DNA of 64,000 bases from Sphingobacterium corticibacterium (GTDB lineage Bacteria > Bacteroidota > Bacteroidia > Sphingobacteriales > Sphingobacteriaceae): NCBI RefSeq assembly GCF_004208525.1, contig NZ_SGIT01000001.1, positions 1-64,000 of the forward strand, given 5' to 3'. Under the pieces are notes generated by a model. It did not search any database and was not told where the DNA came from. It was given only the letters and a program-made list of their open reading frames with translations. Positions 1-7,500 of this stretch are shown here, piece after piece (positions within the stretch are counted from its first letter, which is position 1; each line of letters opens with the position of its first letter). The position numbers were made by a program, and so were the translations under genes.

Positions 1-21
1 TACTAATAGCCCGAAGCTTTC
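1..21 (+). rRNA. 23S ribosomal RNA, 3' end only
   Basis: The first bases match the conserved 3' tail of Bacteroidota 23S rRNA (tactaatagcccgaagcttt). Only the last ~20 nt are inside the window, so the gene begins upstream. A 5S gene follows after ~95 nt, as in a normal rRNA operon. The exact mature 3' end is uncertain by a few bases. Confidence 0.8.
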
Positions 22-115
22 CGCGCCGGAAAGTTCCTTTGTTCCCTCGTTTTTTTCTTTTCTTTTCCGATGTATGTCATATGATGTCAATGGATATTTC
101 CATTGGTAAAGATAT

Positions 116-227
116 TCAGGTGCCTATATCGGCGGTGTCTACCTCTTCCCATTCCGAACAGAGCAGTCAAGCCCGCCAGAGCCGATGGTACTGCCGTAAA
201 AGGTGGGAGAGTAGGTCGGTGCCGAAC
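116..227 (+). rRNA. rrf: 5S ribosomal RNA
   Basis: Conserved 5S segments are visible: the CCGAACAGAG-type loop (155-165) and the GGTGGGAGAGTAGGTCGGTGCC 3' part (201-222 region). The ends GGTGCC (119-124) and GGTGCC (219-224) can pair with two central G-U pairs as helix I. It lies directly after the 23S tail and before a strong terminator. Ends are approximate. Confidence 0.93.
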
Positions 228-237
228 CTTATACAGG

Positions 238-270
238 GCCCCTGCAGTATATAACTGCAGGGGCTTTTTT
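238..270 (+). terminator. Rho-independent terminator of the rRNA operon
   Basis: Perfect 10-bp stem (gcccctgcag, 238-247, with ctgcaggggc, 255-264), 7-nt loop, then six T (265-270). Its place 11 nt after the 5S gene marks the end of the rRNA operon. Confidence 0.93.
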
Positions 271-314
271 CGTTTGTGAGAGACAAACTTCACATATTAC
301 TCGCTACTAATTAC

Positions 315-322
315 TACCTTTG
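315..322 (+). promoter_or_regulatory. Bacteroidota -7 element (TACCTTTG) of the radical SAM gene
   Basis: TACCTTTG fits the Bacteroidota housekeeping -7 consensus TAnnTTTG. No clear -33 TTTG is seen. With a start site 5-8 nt downstream, the transcript would begin at about 327-330, on the ATG at 329. The element also contains an in-frame TTG (320) which is therefore an unlikely start codon. Confidence 0.6.
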
Positions 323-328
323 CAGAAG

Positions 329-1291
329 ATGGGGACTTTACTAGACAACGGTATCAAGCCGTATAATCATTATGGAGCATACTTAAAAGAGAAGTATGAT
401 GGGCAACGAGTGTTTAAGGTTATTGTAGATGGGAATTTCACTTGTCCTAACCGGGATGGAACAAAAGGCTATGGTGGCTGTACGTATTGCAATGTAGATT
501 CGTTTACGCCCGATACCGCCCGTAAAATACCCTCTATACAGGAGCAGGTGCAGAATGGGATAACGCGAGCACGAAATTCGTATGGAGCAGAAAAATTTAT
601 TATTTATTTTCAACCTAACACCAATACCTACGCGCCTACGCATTTGTTAAAAATGATGTATGACGAAGCTCTAAGTATAGATTCCGAAAATACATTAGGT
701 TTATCTGTGGGAACTCGTCCGGATTGTTTGGATTTTGAGAAAATCGCCTTGTTGGAATCTTATACTGACCGTTTTGACGTTGATTTGGAAATGGGGATGG
801 AGTCTATTTATAATGATACGTTAGAAAAGATCAATAGAGGTTGTTCACACGACGAATTTCTTGCCACGATACATATGCTTCAAAATACAAAACTGGATTT
901 ATGTGTACATACAATTTTCGGTTTTCCTTGGGAGACGGAAGAAATGATGCTTCGGTATGCGGAGGAAATTAATAAACATCCTCAAATAAAGTTTGTCAAA
1001 TTACACCATCTTCATATTGTCGAAGGGTCCATTATGGGGGTAAAATATAAGAGGGAACCGTTTAAGTTGTTTTCTATAGAGGAATACACGGATTTCTTGG
1101 CAAAATTCATACCCTTGTTACGTCCTGATATTATCATTCAGCGTATTTTTGGTATTGCAGATAAAGAACTGTTGATTGCACCTAATTGGGGATACCCAAA
1201 ATCAAAAATACAAACACATATTGATAAAGGTTTAGAAAGCCGAGGGGTGAAGCAGGGAAGCCAATATATTGGGAATTATAAATGGGGCTAA
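329..1291 (+). CDS. TIGR01212-family radical SAM protein (YhcC-like)
   Basis: 320 residues if the ATG at 329 is used. The N-terminal part carries the radical SAM cysteines C39, C51 and C54 (motif NFTCPNRDG...GGCTYCN), the arrangement of the YhcC/TIGR01212 family, which binds a 4Fe-4S cluster and cleaves S-adenosylmethionine. Other family signatures are VGTRPDCLD, LEMGMES and KLHHLHIVEGS. The substrate of this family is not established to my knowledge. An in-frame TTG at 320 lies inside the predicted -7 box, so I chose ATG 329; this may give a leaderless mRNA. The gene is monocistronic, convergent with the MazG-like gene, sharing a hairpin at its stop codon. Confidence 0.9.
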   Translation: MGTLLDNGIKPYNHYGAYLKEKYDGQRVFKVIVDGNFTCPNRDGTKGYGGCTYCNVDSFTPDTARKIPSIQEQVQNGITRARNSYGAEKFIIYFQPNTNTYAPTHLLKMMYDEALSIDSENTLGLSVGTRPDCLDFEKIALLESYTDRFDVDLEMGMESIYNDTLEKINRGCSHDEFLATIHMLQNTKLDLCVHTIFGFPWETEEMMLRYAEEINKHPQIKFVKLHHLHIVEGSIMGVKYKREPFKLFSIEEYTDFLAKFIPLLRPDIIIQRIFGIADKELLIAPNWGYPKSKIQTHIDKGLESRGVKQGSQYIGNYKWG

Positions 1292-1307
1292 AAATAATTT
1301 AGCCCCA
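1283..1307. terminator. Hairpin shared by convergent genes
   Basis: Perfect 10-bp stem tggggctaaa / tttagcccca with loop aataa. The stop codon of the radical SAM gene (1289-1291) is inside the stem. T-runs on either side are weak, so efficiency as a bidirectional terminator is uncertain. Confidence 0.6.
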
Positions 1308-1317
1308 GATCTATCTT

Positions 1318-1785
1318 CTATTTTTCAAGAATTGCTTTTAAGTTGGCAGGTGAATAATTGACGGATTTTAAAGTCTTATTATCTCCCTCTCTATACACTA
1401 AAAACATGCCGTCGATTTCTTTGTAATAAGAATTAACACCTTTAGCGAAGTAATGGGCTTGGGTCGCCTTTGCTTCTTCCTCTGTTTTACACGCTTTGCT
1501 CATATTCGAGCGCTGTACTTCTTCGAATAACGCATTGAATTTATCTTTTAACCCAAATTCCAATACAGCACCTGAAAGTACATATTGAATATCGCATAGT
1601 GCATCAGCTATTTCTACAATATCTTTGTCTTCAATAGCTTCTTGCAATTCCTTTAATTCTTCAGCGATTAAAGAAACCCGTAAGTTGCAGCGTATCTCAG
1701 ACGGAATGGTTGGTTCCTCCAGGATAGGATGTTGAAAGGTTTTATGAAATTCAGCTACGGAAGTCAGTGTTTTAGGATCTGTCAT
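1318..1785 (-). CDS. MazG-like nucleoside triphosphate pyrophosphohydrolase
   Basis: 155 residues, all-alpha. The metal-binding pattern of the MazG / phosphoribosyl-ATP pyrophosphohydrolase superfamily is visible: E42-E43-x2-E46, then E58-x2-D61 (EELKE...EIADALCD). Proteins of this superfamily hydrolyse (d)NTPs or related pyrophosphates with Mg2+, often for nucleotide-pool cleaning; the particular substrate cannot be read from sequence. No signal peptide, so cytoplasmic. It lies 49 bp downstream of the pseudouridine synthase gene on the same strand and may be cotranscribed with it. Confidence 0.8.
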   Translation of the reverse strand: MTDPKTLTSVAEFHKTFQHPILEEPTIPSEIRCNLRVSLIAEELKELQEAIEDKDIVEIADALCDIQYVLSGAVLEFGLKDKFNALFEEVQRSNMSKACKTEEEAKATQAHYFAKGVNSYYKEIDGMFLVYREGDNKTLKSVNYSPANLKAILEK

Positions 1786-1834
1786 ATTTTAAAGTCAAAA
1801 GTTAAAAACCAAAATTGTCTAAAAATGGAGGAGT

Positions 1835-2983
1835 CTATTTAATGAAATGTTTTAACTGTATAAGTTCTTTCTCTTCCAAATATCTCCATCTTCCACGTGG
1901 CAAATCTTTCTTTGTTAGGTTAGCATAAACTACGCGATCTAATTTAATAACTTCATAACCCAATGATTCAAAAATACGTCTTACAACCCTGTTTTTGCCA
2001 GAATGGATTTGGATACCAATTTCATTTCTACTTCCCCCTTGTACATAGCTTATATCGTCAGGTTTGATGACTCCATCTTCTAATTCAATGCCAAATTGGA
2101 TTTTATTAAAATCACCCTGTGTTAAATTTTTGTCCAACTCTACATGATATATTTTACTAATATTGTTTCGCGGATGGGAAAGCTTTTCTGCGAGTGCGCC
2201 GTCGTTGGTAAGCAATAACAAGCCTGTAGTATTTCTATCTAAGCGTCCTACCGGATAGATCCTTTCCTTTGTGGCTTTTGCCACAAGTTGCATAACCGTT
2301 CTACGTTCTTGCGGATCATCGGTAGTTGTAATAAAATCTTTGGGTTTGTTTAAAAGCACATAAACCATTTTTTCGCGTTTTAAGCGCTCGCCATTGTACT
2401 TTATCTCATCCTTTGCCGGATCTACTTTAGTTCCTAATTCTGTGACCACTTCACCGTTCACGGATACCACGCCGGATTCGATTAGTTCATCTGCTTTGCG
2501 GCGTGAGCATACACCAGCATTGGATATATAACGATTTAATCGGATTAAACCGTCATCTTTAGGTTCCGCACTAGCAATTTTCTTTCTAGGGTAGGATGGT
2601 GTATATGTATCTTTATTTTTGTATTTGTCTTTAGTTTTATTTTCGCCATCGAACCGATCAAACGATTTTTTACCTGACTTATCAAATTTGTTGGAACCAC
2701 GATAGTTTCCTTTTTCGTCCTTTGAAAAAGGGCGGTCTGTATTCTTCTTTAGTTTATCGAATTTATTAAAAGAGCGATTGGAATCATCTTTTTTATTCTT
2801 TTTTTCAAACTTGCTAAAGGGATTTGATTTCTTGCTATCTTCTTCTTCAAATCTGGATTTTCTAAATTCATTCGTTGAAGACGACCGTGTTGAGCGACCA
2901 TTTTTTGAGCGGAAGTTTTCGGAGTTACTTCTACTTTTTTTGGAGTTGTCGTCGCGACTGTTCCTTTTGTTATTGAATGGCAT
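1835..2983 (-). CDS. rluB: RsuA/RluB-family rRNA pseudouridine synthase with a long charged N-terminal tail
   Basis: 382 residues. Residues ~145-195 form an S4 RNA-binding domain (RLNRYISNAGVCSRRKAD), followed by the catalytic domain with the GRLDRNTTGLLLLTND motif, catalytic Asp D249. The family isomerises uridine in rRNA; RluB-type enzymes act on 23S rRNA. The first ~145 residues are low complexity, rich in Lys, Asn, Ser, Asp, Arg and Phe with recurring NKFDK / FSK motifs, presumably disordered; E. coli RluB lacks this N-terminal stretch. The start is placed by a promoter 19 nt upstream (TACCTTTG, minus strand). RluB rather than another RsuA-family enzyme is my best guess. Confidence 0.85.
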   Translation of the reverse strand: MPFNNKRNSRDDNSKKSRSNSENFRSKNGRSTRSSSTNEFRKSRFEEEDSKKSNPFSKFEKKNKKDDSNRSFNKFDKLKKNTDRPFSKDEKGNYRGSNKFDKSGKKSFDRFDGENKTKDKYKNKDTYTPSYPRKKIASAEPKDDGLIRLNRYISNAGVCSRRKADELIESGVVSVNGEVVTELGTKVDPAKDEIKYNGERLKREKMVYVLLNKPKDFITTTDDPQERRTVMQLVAKATKERIYPVGRLDRNTTGLLLLTNDGALAEKLSHPRNNISKIYHVELDKNLTQGDFNKIQFGIELEDGVIKPDDISYVQGGSRNEIGIQIHSGKNRVVRRIFESLGYEVIKLDRVVYANLTKKDLPRGRWRYLEEKELIQLKHFIK

Positions 2984-3001
2984 ATTTGTAAAGTTTAGCT
3001 A

Positions 3002-3009
3002 CAAAGGTA
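3002..3009 (-). promoter_or_regulatory. -7 element (TACCTTTG) for the pseudouridine synthase gene
   Basis: Read on the minus strand the sequence is TACCTTTG, a full match to TAnnTTTG. The predicted start site near 2995 gives a 5' leader of about 12 nt before the ATG at 2983. No good -33 TTTG was found. Confidence 0.6.
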
Positions 3010-3116
3010 GTGTTTTTATCTGGTTCATAGAAAAAAATAATATTATCAAAAGATGTATTGGAATGGCATAGGCCACGTTTTTGTATTTACAGAGCATCTT
3101 CGTTCGATTATAATGG

Positions 3117-3148
3117 TTTGGAAAATTAGGGAAACCTTTGTATATTTG
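3117..3148 (+). promoter_or_regulatory. Complete Bacteroidota promoter of the lytic transglycosylase gene
   Basis: TTTG (3117-3120), 20-bp spacer, TATATTTG (3141-3148): both elements match consensus with ideal spacing. Predicted start near 3154 and a leader of ~75 nt. Confidence 0.75.
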
Positions 3149-3229
3149 CAAGCTTAAATTGAACCAAGCTATCTTGATCGCTTTTAAGTATTGATCTTAA
3201 TTTCGTGGATGGTAGCAGTAAGGGATTGA

Positions 3230-4036
3230 ATGATAAAAAAAAGAGTACTGTGTAGCAGTATAGTATTGTCTGTAATGATTTTGTCAAAGCTATACTCCAC
3301 GCCAAACTCAACGTCCGAAGAGGATCCTATACGGAAGGCCTTGTTGGAGCAGGTTGAGAAACAAAAAAAAGCGATAGCCTTATCGCCTGAGAAACAAAAG
3401 GAAGCATATTATCGCTCCGTAATGTTTGCTAATGAGCAGGTTCCTCTACACAACCCGTCGGTAGAGAAAAAATTTGAGAGATATTTAGCAAACTTTTCTT
3501 TCCGAAAGCAACAATCTTACGATTTGCATAAAAAAGCAGCAGCGCATTTACCGCAGATAGCAGCCATTTTAAAATCGTACGGGATTCCAGAGGATTTTAA
3601 ATATGTTCCACTTGTGGAAAGTGACATGAATCCTCGGATAACGTCCCATAAAGGAGCAGGTGGTTACTGGCAATTTATGCCCGCTACCGCACGGCTTTAT
3701 GGCTTGAAAGTTAATGGCAGTGTGGATGAGCGTAAGGATTTGATCAAATCTACACACGCCGCAGCACGTTATTTAAAAAGCCTATATAAAGAATTTAATG
3801 ATTGGACGTTGGTAGCCGCAGCATATAATGTAGGAGGTGGAAGCTTAAAGAATACTATACGTCGTCAAGGGACAAAGGATTATTATAATTTACACTTGAA
3901 TAGAGAGACAGGTTCTTATGTTTATAAACTAGTCTCGATGAAACAGGTTATAGAGAATCCTAACAAACATGGATATAAACGCTATGGGCAAACATATGAT
4001 AGTTATCAACACACGAATGAACGAAATTTGCTATAA
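3230..4036 (+). CDS. Lytic transglycosylase, SLT domain (MltD-like)
   Basis: 268 residues with a hydrophobic N-terminal segment (signal peptide or anchor, ~5-22). The SLT domain spans ~105-235: catalytic Glu E130 in LVESDMNP, then GAGGYWQFMPATA (142-154) and AAAYNVGGG (196-204), all hallmark family-1 transglycosylase motifs. The enzyme cleaves the MurNAc-GlcNAc bond of peptidoglycan with formation of 1,6-anhydroMurNAc, in the periplasm. Unlike E. coli MltD there are no LysM repeats at the C-terminus, so it is a short version. It is its own transcription unit with a promoter at 3117-3148 and a strong terminator. Confidence 0.9.
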   Translation: MIKKRVLCSSIVLSVMILSKLYSTPNSTSEEDPIRKALLEQVEKQKKAIALSPEKQKEAYYRSVMFANEQVPLHNPSVEKKFERYLANFSFRKQQSYDLHKKAAAHLPQIAAILKSYGIPEDFKYVPLVESDMNPRITSHKGAGGYWQFMPATARLYGLKVNGSVDERKDLIKSTHAAARYLKSLYKEFNDWTLVAAAYNVGGGSLKNTIRRQGTKDYYNLHLNRETGSYVYKLVSMKQVIENPNKHGYKRYGQTYDSYQHTNERNLL

Positions 4037-4064
4037 TCTATAGATTATAAGTGATAATACGAAG

Positions 4065-4095
4065 AAAGACTTTCCTTTTTGGAAGGTCTTTTTTT
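4065..4095 (+). terminator. Rho-independent terminator after the transglycosylase gene
   Basis: 11-bp stem aaagactttcc / ggaaggtcttt (one T-G pair), TTTTT loop, followed by a run of T to 4095. It separates this unit from the cbb3 operon. Confidence 0.9.
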
Positions 4096-4126
4096 GTTTG
4101 CACGTTCTATTACTTGAAAAGTAAAG

Positions 4127-4142
4127 AGTGATAAATGTCACT
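4127..4142. promoter_or_regulatory. Crp/Fnr-type inverted repeat upstream of the cbb3 operon
   Basis: AGTGA-TAAATG-TCACT is a perfect 5-bp inverted repeat with a 6-bp spacer, the architecture of Crp/Fnr-family operators (TGTGA-N6-TCACA for CRP). Its centre (4134.5) is ~62-65 bp upstream of the start site predicted from the -7 box at 4186-4193, a class-I activator position. Crp/Fnr regulators are known to control cbb3 oxidases in other bacteria; use here is inferred. Confidence 0.55.
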
Positions 4143-4185
4143 TTTTTATAAAAGATGTATCATTACAGTGTCATAAAAAAAAGGC

Positions 4186-4193
4186 TACCTTTA
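4186..4193 (+). promoter_or_regulatory. -7 element (TACCTTTA) of the cbb3 oxidase operon
   Basis: TACCTTTA matches TAnnTTTG except for the last base; no convincing -33 TTTG is present, which fits a promoter needing an activator bound at 4127-4142. The start codon at 4217 leaves a leader of roughly 20 nt. Confidence 0.5.
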
Positions 4194-4216
4194 CCTCCGA
4201 AATCAACTATTAGAGT

Positions 4217-6361
4217 ATGCAGGTAGAGCAATTTAATTATGACAACAAGATTGTGCGAAACTTCGGGATCGCAACAATTATTTGGGGATTGGTGGGAATG
4301 TCCATCGGTTTACTCGTCGCCACGCAATTGATTTGGCCCGAGATGAACTTTCTAAATCAGTACACGACATTCGGTAGAGTGCGCCCCGTACACACAAATG
4401 CGGTTGTTTTTGCTTTCGTTGGGAACGCAATTTTTATGGGGGTATATTACTCCATGCAACGTGTTCTAAAAGCAAGAATGTTCAGTGATTTGTTGAGCAA
4501 AATTCATTTTTGGAGCTGGCAATTAGTTATTGTTGCTTCTGCAGTTACTTTACTGCTAGGTTATACTTCCTCGCATGAATATGCAGAAATGGAATGGCCA
4601 ATTGACATTGCTATTACCTTGGTTTGGGTGGTATTTGGAATAAATATGTTCGGTACAATCATCAAACGCCGTGAACGCCACATGTATGTAGCGGTTTGGT
4701 TTTATATAGCGACTTTTGTAACGGTGGCTGTATTGCATATTGTAAATTCTATTCAGCTCCCGGTGAGTCTATGGAAAAGTTATTATGTATATGCAGGTGT
4801 GCAGGACGCTTTGGTGCAGTGGTGGTATGGGCATAATGCAGTTGCTTTTTTCTTGACTACACCTTATTTAGGTATGATGTATTACTTCTTACCTAAAATG
4901 GCCAATCGTCCTGTATACTCGTACAAATTGAGTATCCTTCACTTTTGGTCGTTGATATTTATTTATATCTGGGCAGGACCTCATCACCTTCTTTATACCT
5001 CATTACCATCATGGGTGCAGTCGTTGGGGGTTGTATTTTCCATTATGTTGATTGCACCGAGCTGGGGGGGAATGATCAACGGATTATTAACATTACGCGG
5101 AGCTTGGGATAAAGTGCGTACGGAACCCACGCTTAAGTTTATGGTGGTTGCATTGACAGCCTACGGTATGGCAACCTTCGAGGGCCCCTTATTATCGTTA
5201 AAACAAGTAAATGCAATCGCACACTTTACAGACTGGATTGTGGCACACGTACACGTAGGTGCATTAGGATGGAACGGTTTCTTAACATTTGCTGTCTTGT
5301 ATTTTATCATTCCGAAAATTTATAAAACACCGTTATATTCGAAAAAACTAGCGAATGTCCACTTCTGGATCGGTACATTGGGGATTTTATTTTACGCTAT
5401 CCCGATGTATTGGGCTGCTGTAGTACAGGGGCTGATGTGGAAAGAGTTTACGCCGGAAGGTGTATTGAAATATCCAAATTTCCTAGCTACCACCTTGGAG
5501 ATTCTTCCGATGCATATGATGCGTGCTGTAGGTGGTGCGTTGTATTTAACAGGCGTTATAATTATGACGTACAACTTGATTAAGACAATGAAAGCTGGGA
5601 AATTGGTTGCCAACGAAGCTGCGGAAGCACCGGCGCTGGAACCTGTGGTGACAAGAGAGCCTACTCAACACCGTCGTTTGGAACGTAAACCTGTTTTATT
5701 CATGGTATTGGCCTTGGTTGCTATCCTTATTGGGGGTATTGTGGAAATGATTCCGACGTTTACGATTAGTAGTAATGTGCCTAAAATAGCGTCTGTACAA
5801 CCCTATACCGCACTTGAGCTTCAAGGACGTGATCTATACATCCGAGAAGGCTGTGTTAACTGTCATTCGCAGACGGTTCGACCATTCCGTTCGGAGACTG
5901 CTCGTTATGGTGAGTATAGTAAAGCTGGAGAGTTTGTTTACGATATGCCGTTCCTATGGGGATCTAAACGTACTGGACCGGATTTGCATCGTCTCGGAGG
6001 AAAGTATCCGAATAAATGGCATTTTGACCATTTGTTGGATCCAACTATTACATCTCCCGGAAGTATTATGCCAGCTTATCCGTGGCTAATTGAGCAAACA
6101 TTGGATAATAGCCTTTTGGATAAGAAGATGAATGCTATGCGTGTATTAGGTGTGCCTTATTCAGAAGAGGAGATCCAAAATGCTTTTACAAATTTGCAAA
6201 AACAAGCGGATGAAATAACAGCGGATCTAGCGGCAAATCAAGTGGAAGTTCGGTCTGATAGTGAAATCATTGCCGTGATAGCTTATTTACAACGTTTAGG
6301 GAAGGATATCAAGGCTGAAGCACCGCAAGCAGCTGATGAAATTGTATTGTCAGATAATTAA
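4217..6361 (+). CDS. ccoNO: cbb3-type cytochrome c oxidase, fused subunits I and II (CcoN-CcoO)
   Basis: 714 residues. Residues 1-~465 are CcoN, with many membrane helices and the expected haem/copper histidines: H59 (PVHTNAVV), the Cu-B histidines in GHNAVAFF and GPHHLLY, and AHVHVGALG. After a linker and another membrane helix (~495-515), residues ~535-700 are CcoO with one c-type haem site C546-VN-C549-H550. The complex reduces O2 to water with high affinity and pumps protons in the inner membrane. Fusion of N and O is common in Bacteroidota, separate genes being usual in Proteobacteria. First gene of a seven-gene operon; ccoI and ccoS are not next to it. Confidence 0.96.
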   Translation: MQVEQFNYDNKIVRNFGIATIIWGLVGMSIGLLVATQLIWPEMNFLNQYTTFGRVRPVHTNAVVFAFVGNAIFMGVYYSMQRVLKARMFSDLLSKIHFWSWQLVIVASAVTLLLGYTSSHEYAEMEWPIDIAITLVWVVFGINMFGTIIKRRERHMYVAVWFYIATFVTVAVLHIVNSIQLPVSLWKSYYVYAGVQDALVQWWYGHNAVAFFLTTPYLGMMYYFLPKMANRPVYSYKLSILHFWSLIFIYIWAGPHHLLYTSLPSWVQSLGVVFSIMLIAPSWGGMINGLLTLRGAWDKVRTEPTLKFMVVALTAYGMATFEGPLLSLKQVNAIAHFTDWIVAHVHVGALGWNGFLTFAVLYFIIPKIYKTPLYSKKLANVHFWIGTLGILFYAIPMYWAAVVQGLMWKEFTPEGVLKYPNFLATTLEILPMHMMRAVGGALYLTGVIIMTYNLIKTMKAGKLVANEAAEAPALEPVVTREPTQHRRLERKPVLFMVLALVAILIGGIVEMIPTFTISSNVPKIASVQPYTALELQGRDLYIREGCVNCHSQTVRPFRSETARYGEYSKAGEFVYDMPFLWGSKRTGPDLHRLGGKYPNKWHFDHLLDPTITSPGSIMPAYPWLIEQTLDNSLLDKKMNAMRVLGVPYSEEEIQNAFTNLQKQADEITADLAANQVEVRSDSEIIAVIAYLQRLGKDIKAEAPQAADEIVLSDN

Positions 6362-6372
6362 AAGAATGACTT

Positions 6373-6567
6373 ATGTTTAAGCAGATAACAAATTTAAATG
6401 GAGATGAGATTTATTTAATAGCATCGTTGTGGGTCTTTCTGGTATTCTTTGTACTTGTGGCTTGTATGTTATTTTGGATGAAAAAAGATCACATCGATCA
6501 CATGAAAGATATTCCTTTTGACGATGGGGAGTCGGAAAAGGAAAATGACCAATCATTGCAGAAATAG
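6373..6567 (+). CDS. ccoQ: CcoQ-like small cbb3 oxidase subunit
   Basis: 64 residues: one transmembrane helix (~14-36) followed by a charged tail (KKDHIDHMKDIPFDD). Size, topology and position between ccoNO and ccoP (11-bp and 6-bp gaps) fit CcoQ, a single-helix subunit that stabilises the oxidase. Sequence similarity within CcoQ is weak, so the call rests mainly on context. Confidence 0.75.
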   Translation: MFKQITNLNGDEIYLIASLWVFLVFFVLVACMLFWMKKDHIDHMKDIPFDDGESEKENDQSLQK

Positions 6568-6573
6568 AGATTT

Positions 6574-7464
6574 ATGAATACATTATTATTAACAGCCGAT
6601 ACCACTGCGACAACATCCGAATGGGCTTTTGGATCGGGAAATATATACAACGATATTCTTATTGTCGCCCTTATCGTCGTCATGATAGCTCTTTTGGCCT
6701 CAGCATTGGTCGTCAATAAGGCCATGAAATCAATTATTAATTTAACTATGCCACAGTTGGCGGCCGAGCAACAGGTAAAAAAAGTCAAAAAGATAAATTG
6801 GCAGGCTATCGTGTCTAAATTGTTGAGCTTGAGACCAATAGAAGAAGAAAAAGACTTGGAAATTGAGCATGAATACGATGGTATAAAAGAATTGGATAAT
6901 CCTGTTCCAGCATGGTTTAATGCGCTGTTTTATTCTACGATTACTTTTGGTGTAGTTTACTTGCTTGTTTACCATGTTTTTGGATGGGGGCCCAATCAAG
7001 ACCAAGAGTATCAACGAGAAATGGCATTGGCGGAAAAGGCGAAACAGGAATTTTTAGCGCAATCAGCTAATCTAATCGATGAAAGTACGATAGAAATAGA
7101 TGCTACCGGCACATTGGCAGCATCGGGAAAGGCAATCTATATGTCGAACTGTGCCGTTTGTCATGGAAATGCGGGCGAAGGTGGAATAGGTCCGAACTTA
7201 ACGGACGAATATTGGCTACATGGCGGCGATATTAAAGATGTCTTCACTGTGGTGAAATATGGTGTTCCAGAGAAAGGAATGGTACCTTGGGAGCAAACAT
7301 TAACACCAGGGCAGATTGCGGAGGTAAGTAATTATATTATCACATTGGCGGGTACTAATCCACCGAATCCGAAAGACCCACAAGGAGAAAAAGTGGCTCC
7401 GAAAACCAATAACGAAACCACTGATGCTTCAGCCGAGCAGGTAGCAGCGGAAAATGAGGTATAA
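6574..7464 (+). CDS. ccoP: cbb3-type cytochrome c oxidase subunit III (CcoP), one haem site
   Basis: 296 residues. Membrane helices lie at about 24-47 and 115-134; the second is preceded by YDGIKELDNPVPAWF, the signature of the CcoP N-terminal domain. The C-terminal half is a c-type cytochrome with C193-AV-C196-H197 and a candidate axial Met in EKGMVPW. Proteobacterial CcoP has two haem c sites; here only one CxxCH is present. It passes electrons from cytochrome c to the CcoO/CcoN core on the periplasmic side. The tail after ~265 is a Pro/Asn/Glu-rich low-complexity extension. Confidence 0.94.
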   Translation: MNTLLLTADTTATTSEWAFGSGNIYNDILIVALIVVMIALLASALVVNKAMKSIINLTMPQLAAEQQVKKVKKINWQAIVSKLLSLRPIEEEKDLEIEHEYDGIKELDNPVPAWFNALFYSTITFGVVYLLVYHVFGWGPNQDQEYQREMALAEKAKQEFLAQSANLIDESTIEIDATGTLAASGKAIYMSNCAVCHGNAGEGGIGPNLTDEYWLHGGDIKDVFTVVKYGVPEKGMVPWEQTLTPGQIAEVSNYIITLAGTNPPNPKDPQGEKVAPKTNNETTDASAEQVAAENEV

Positions 7465-7500
7465 ATAAATACAAATGCTATAATTTTTATTTAAATAATC

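Noticed and set aside
39..254. 71-codon plus-strand frame and a minus-strand frame over the same region
   Set aside because: They overlie the 5S rRNA gene and its spacer; no coding signature.
2778..3071. 97-codon frame rich in Phe, Leu and Ser opposite the pseudouridine synthase gene
   Set aside because: It is the antisense of the Lys/Asn/Ser-rich tail, and low complexity keeps it open; no independent evidence.
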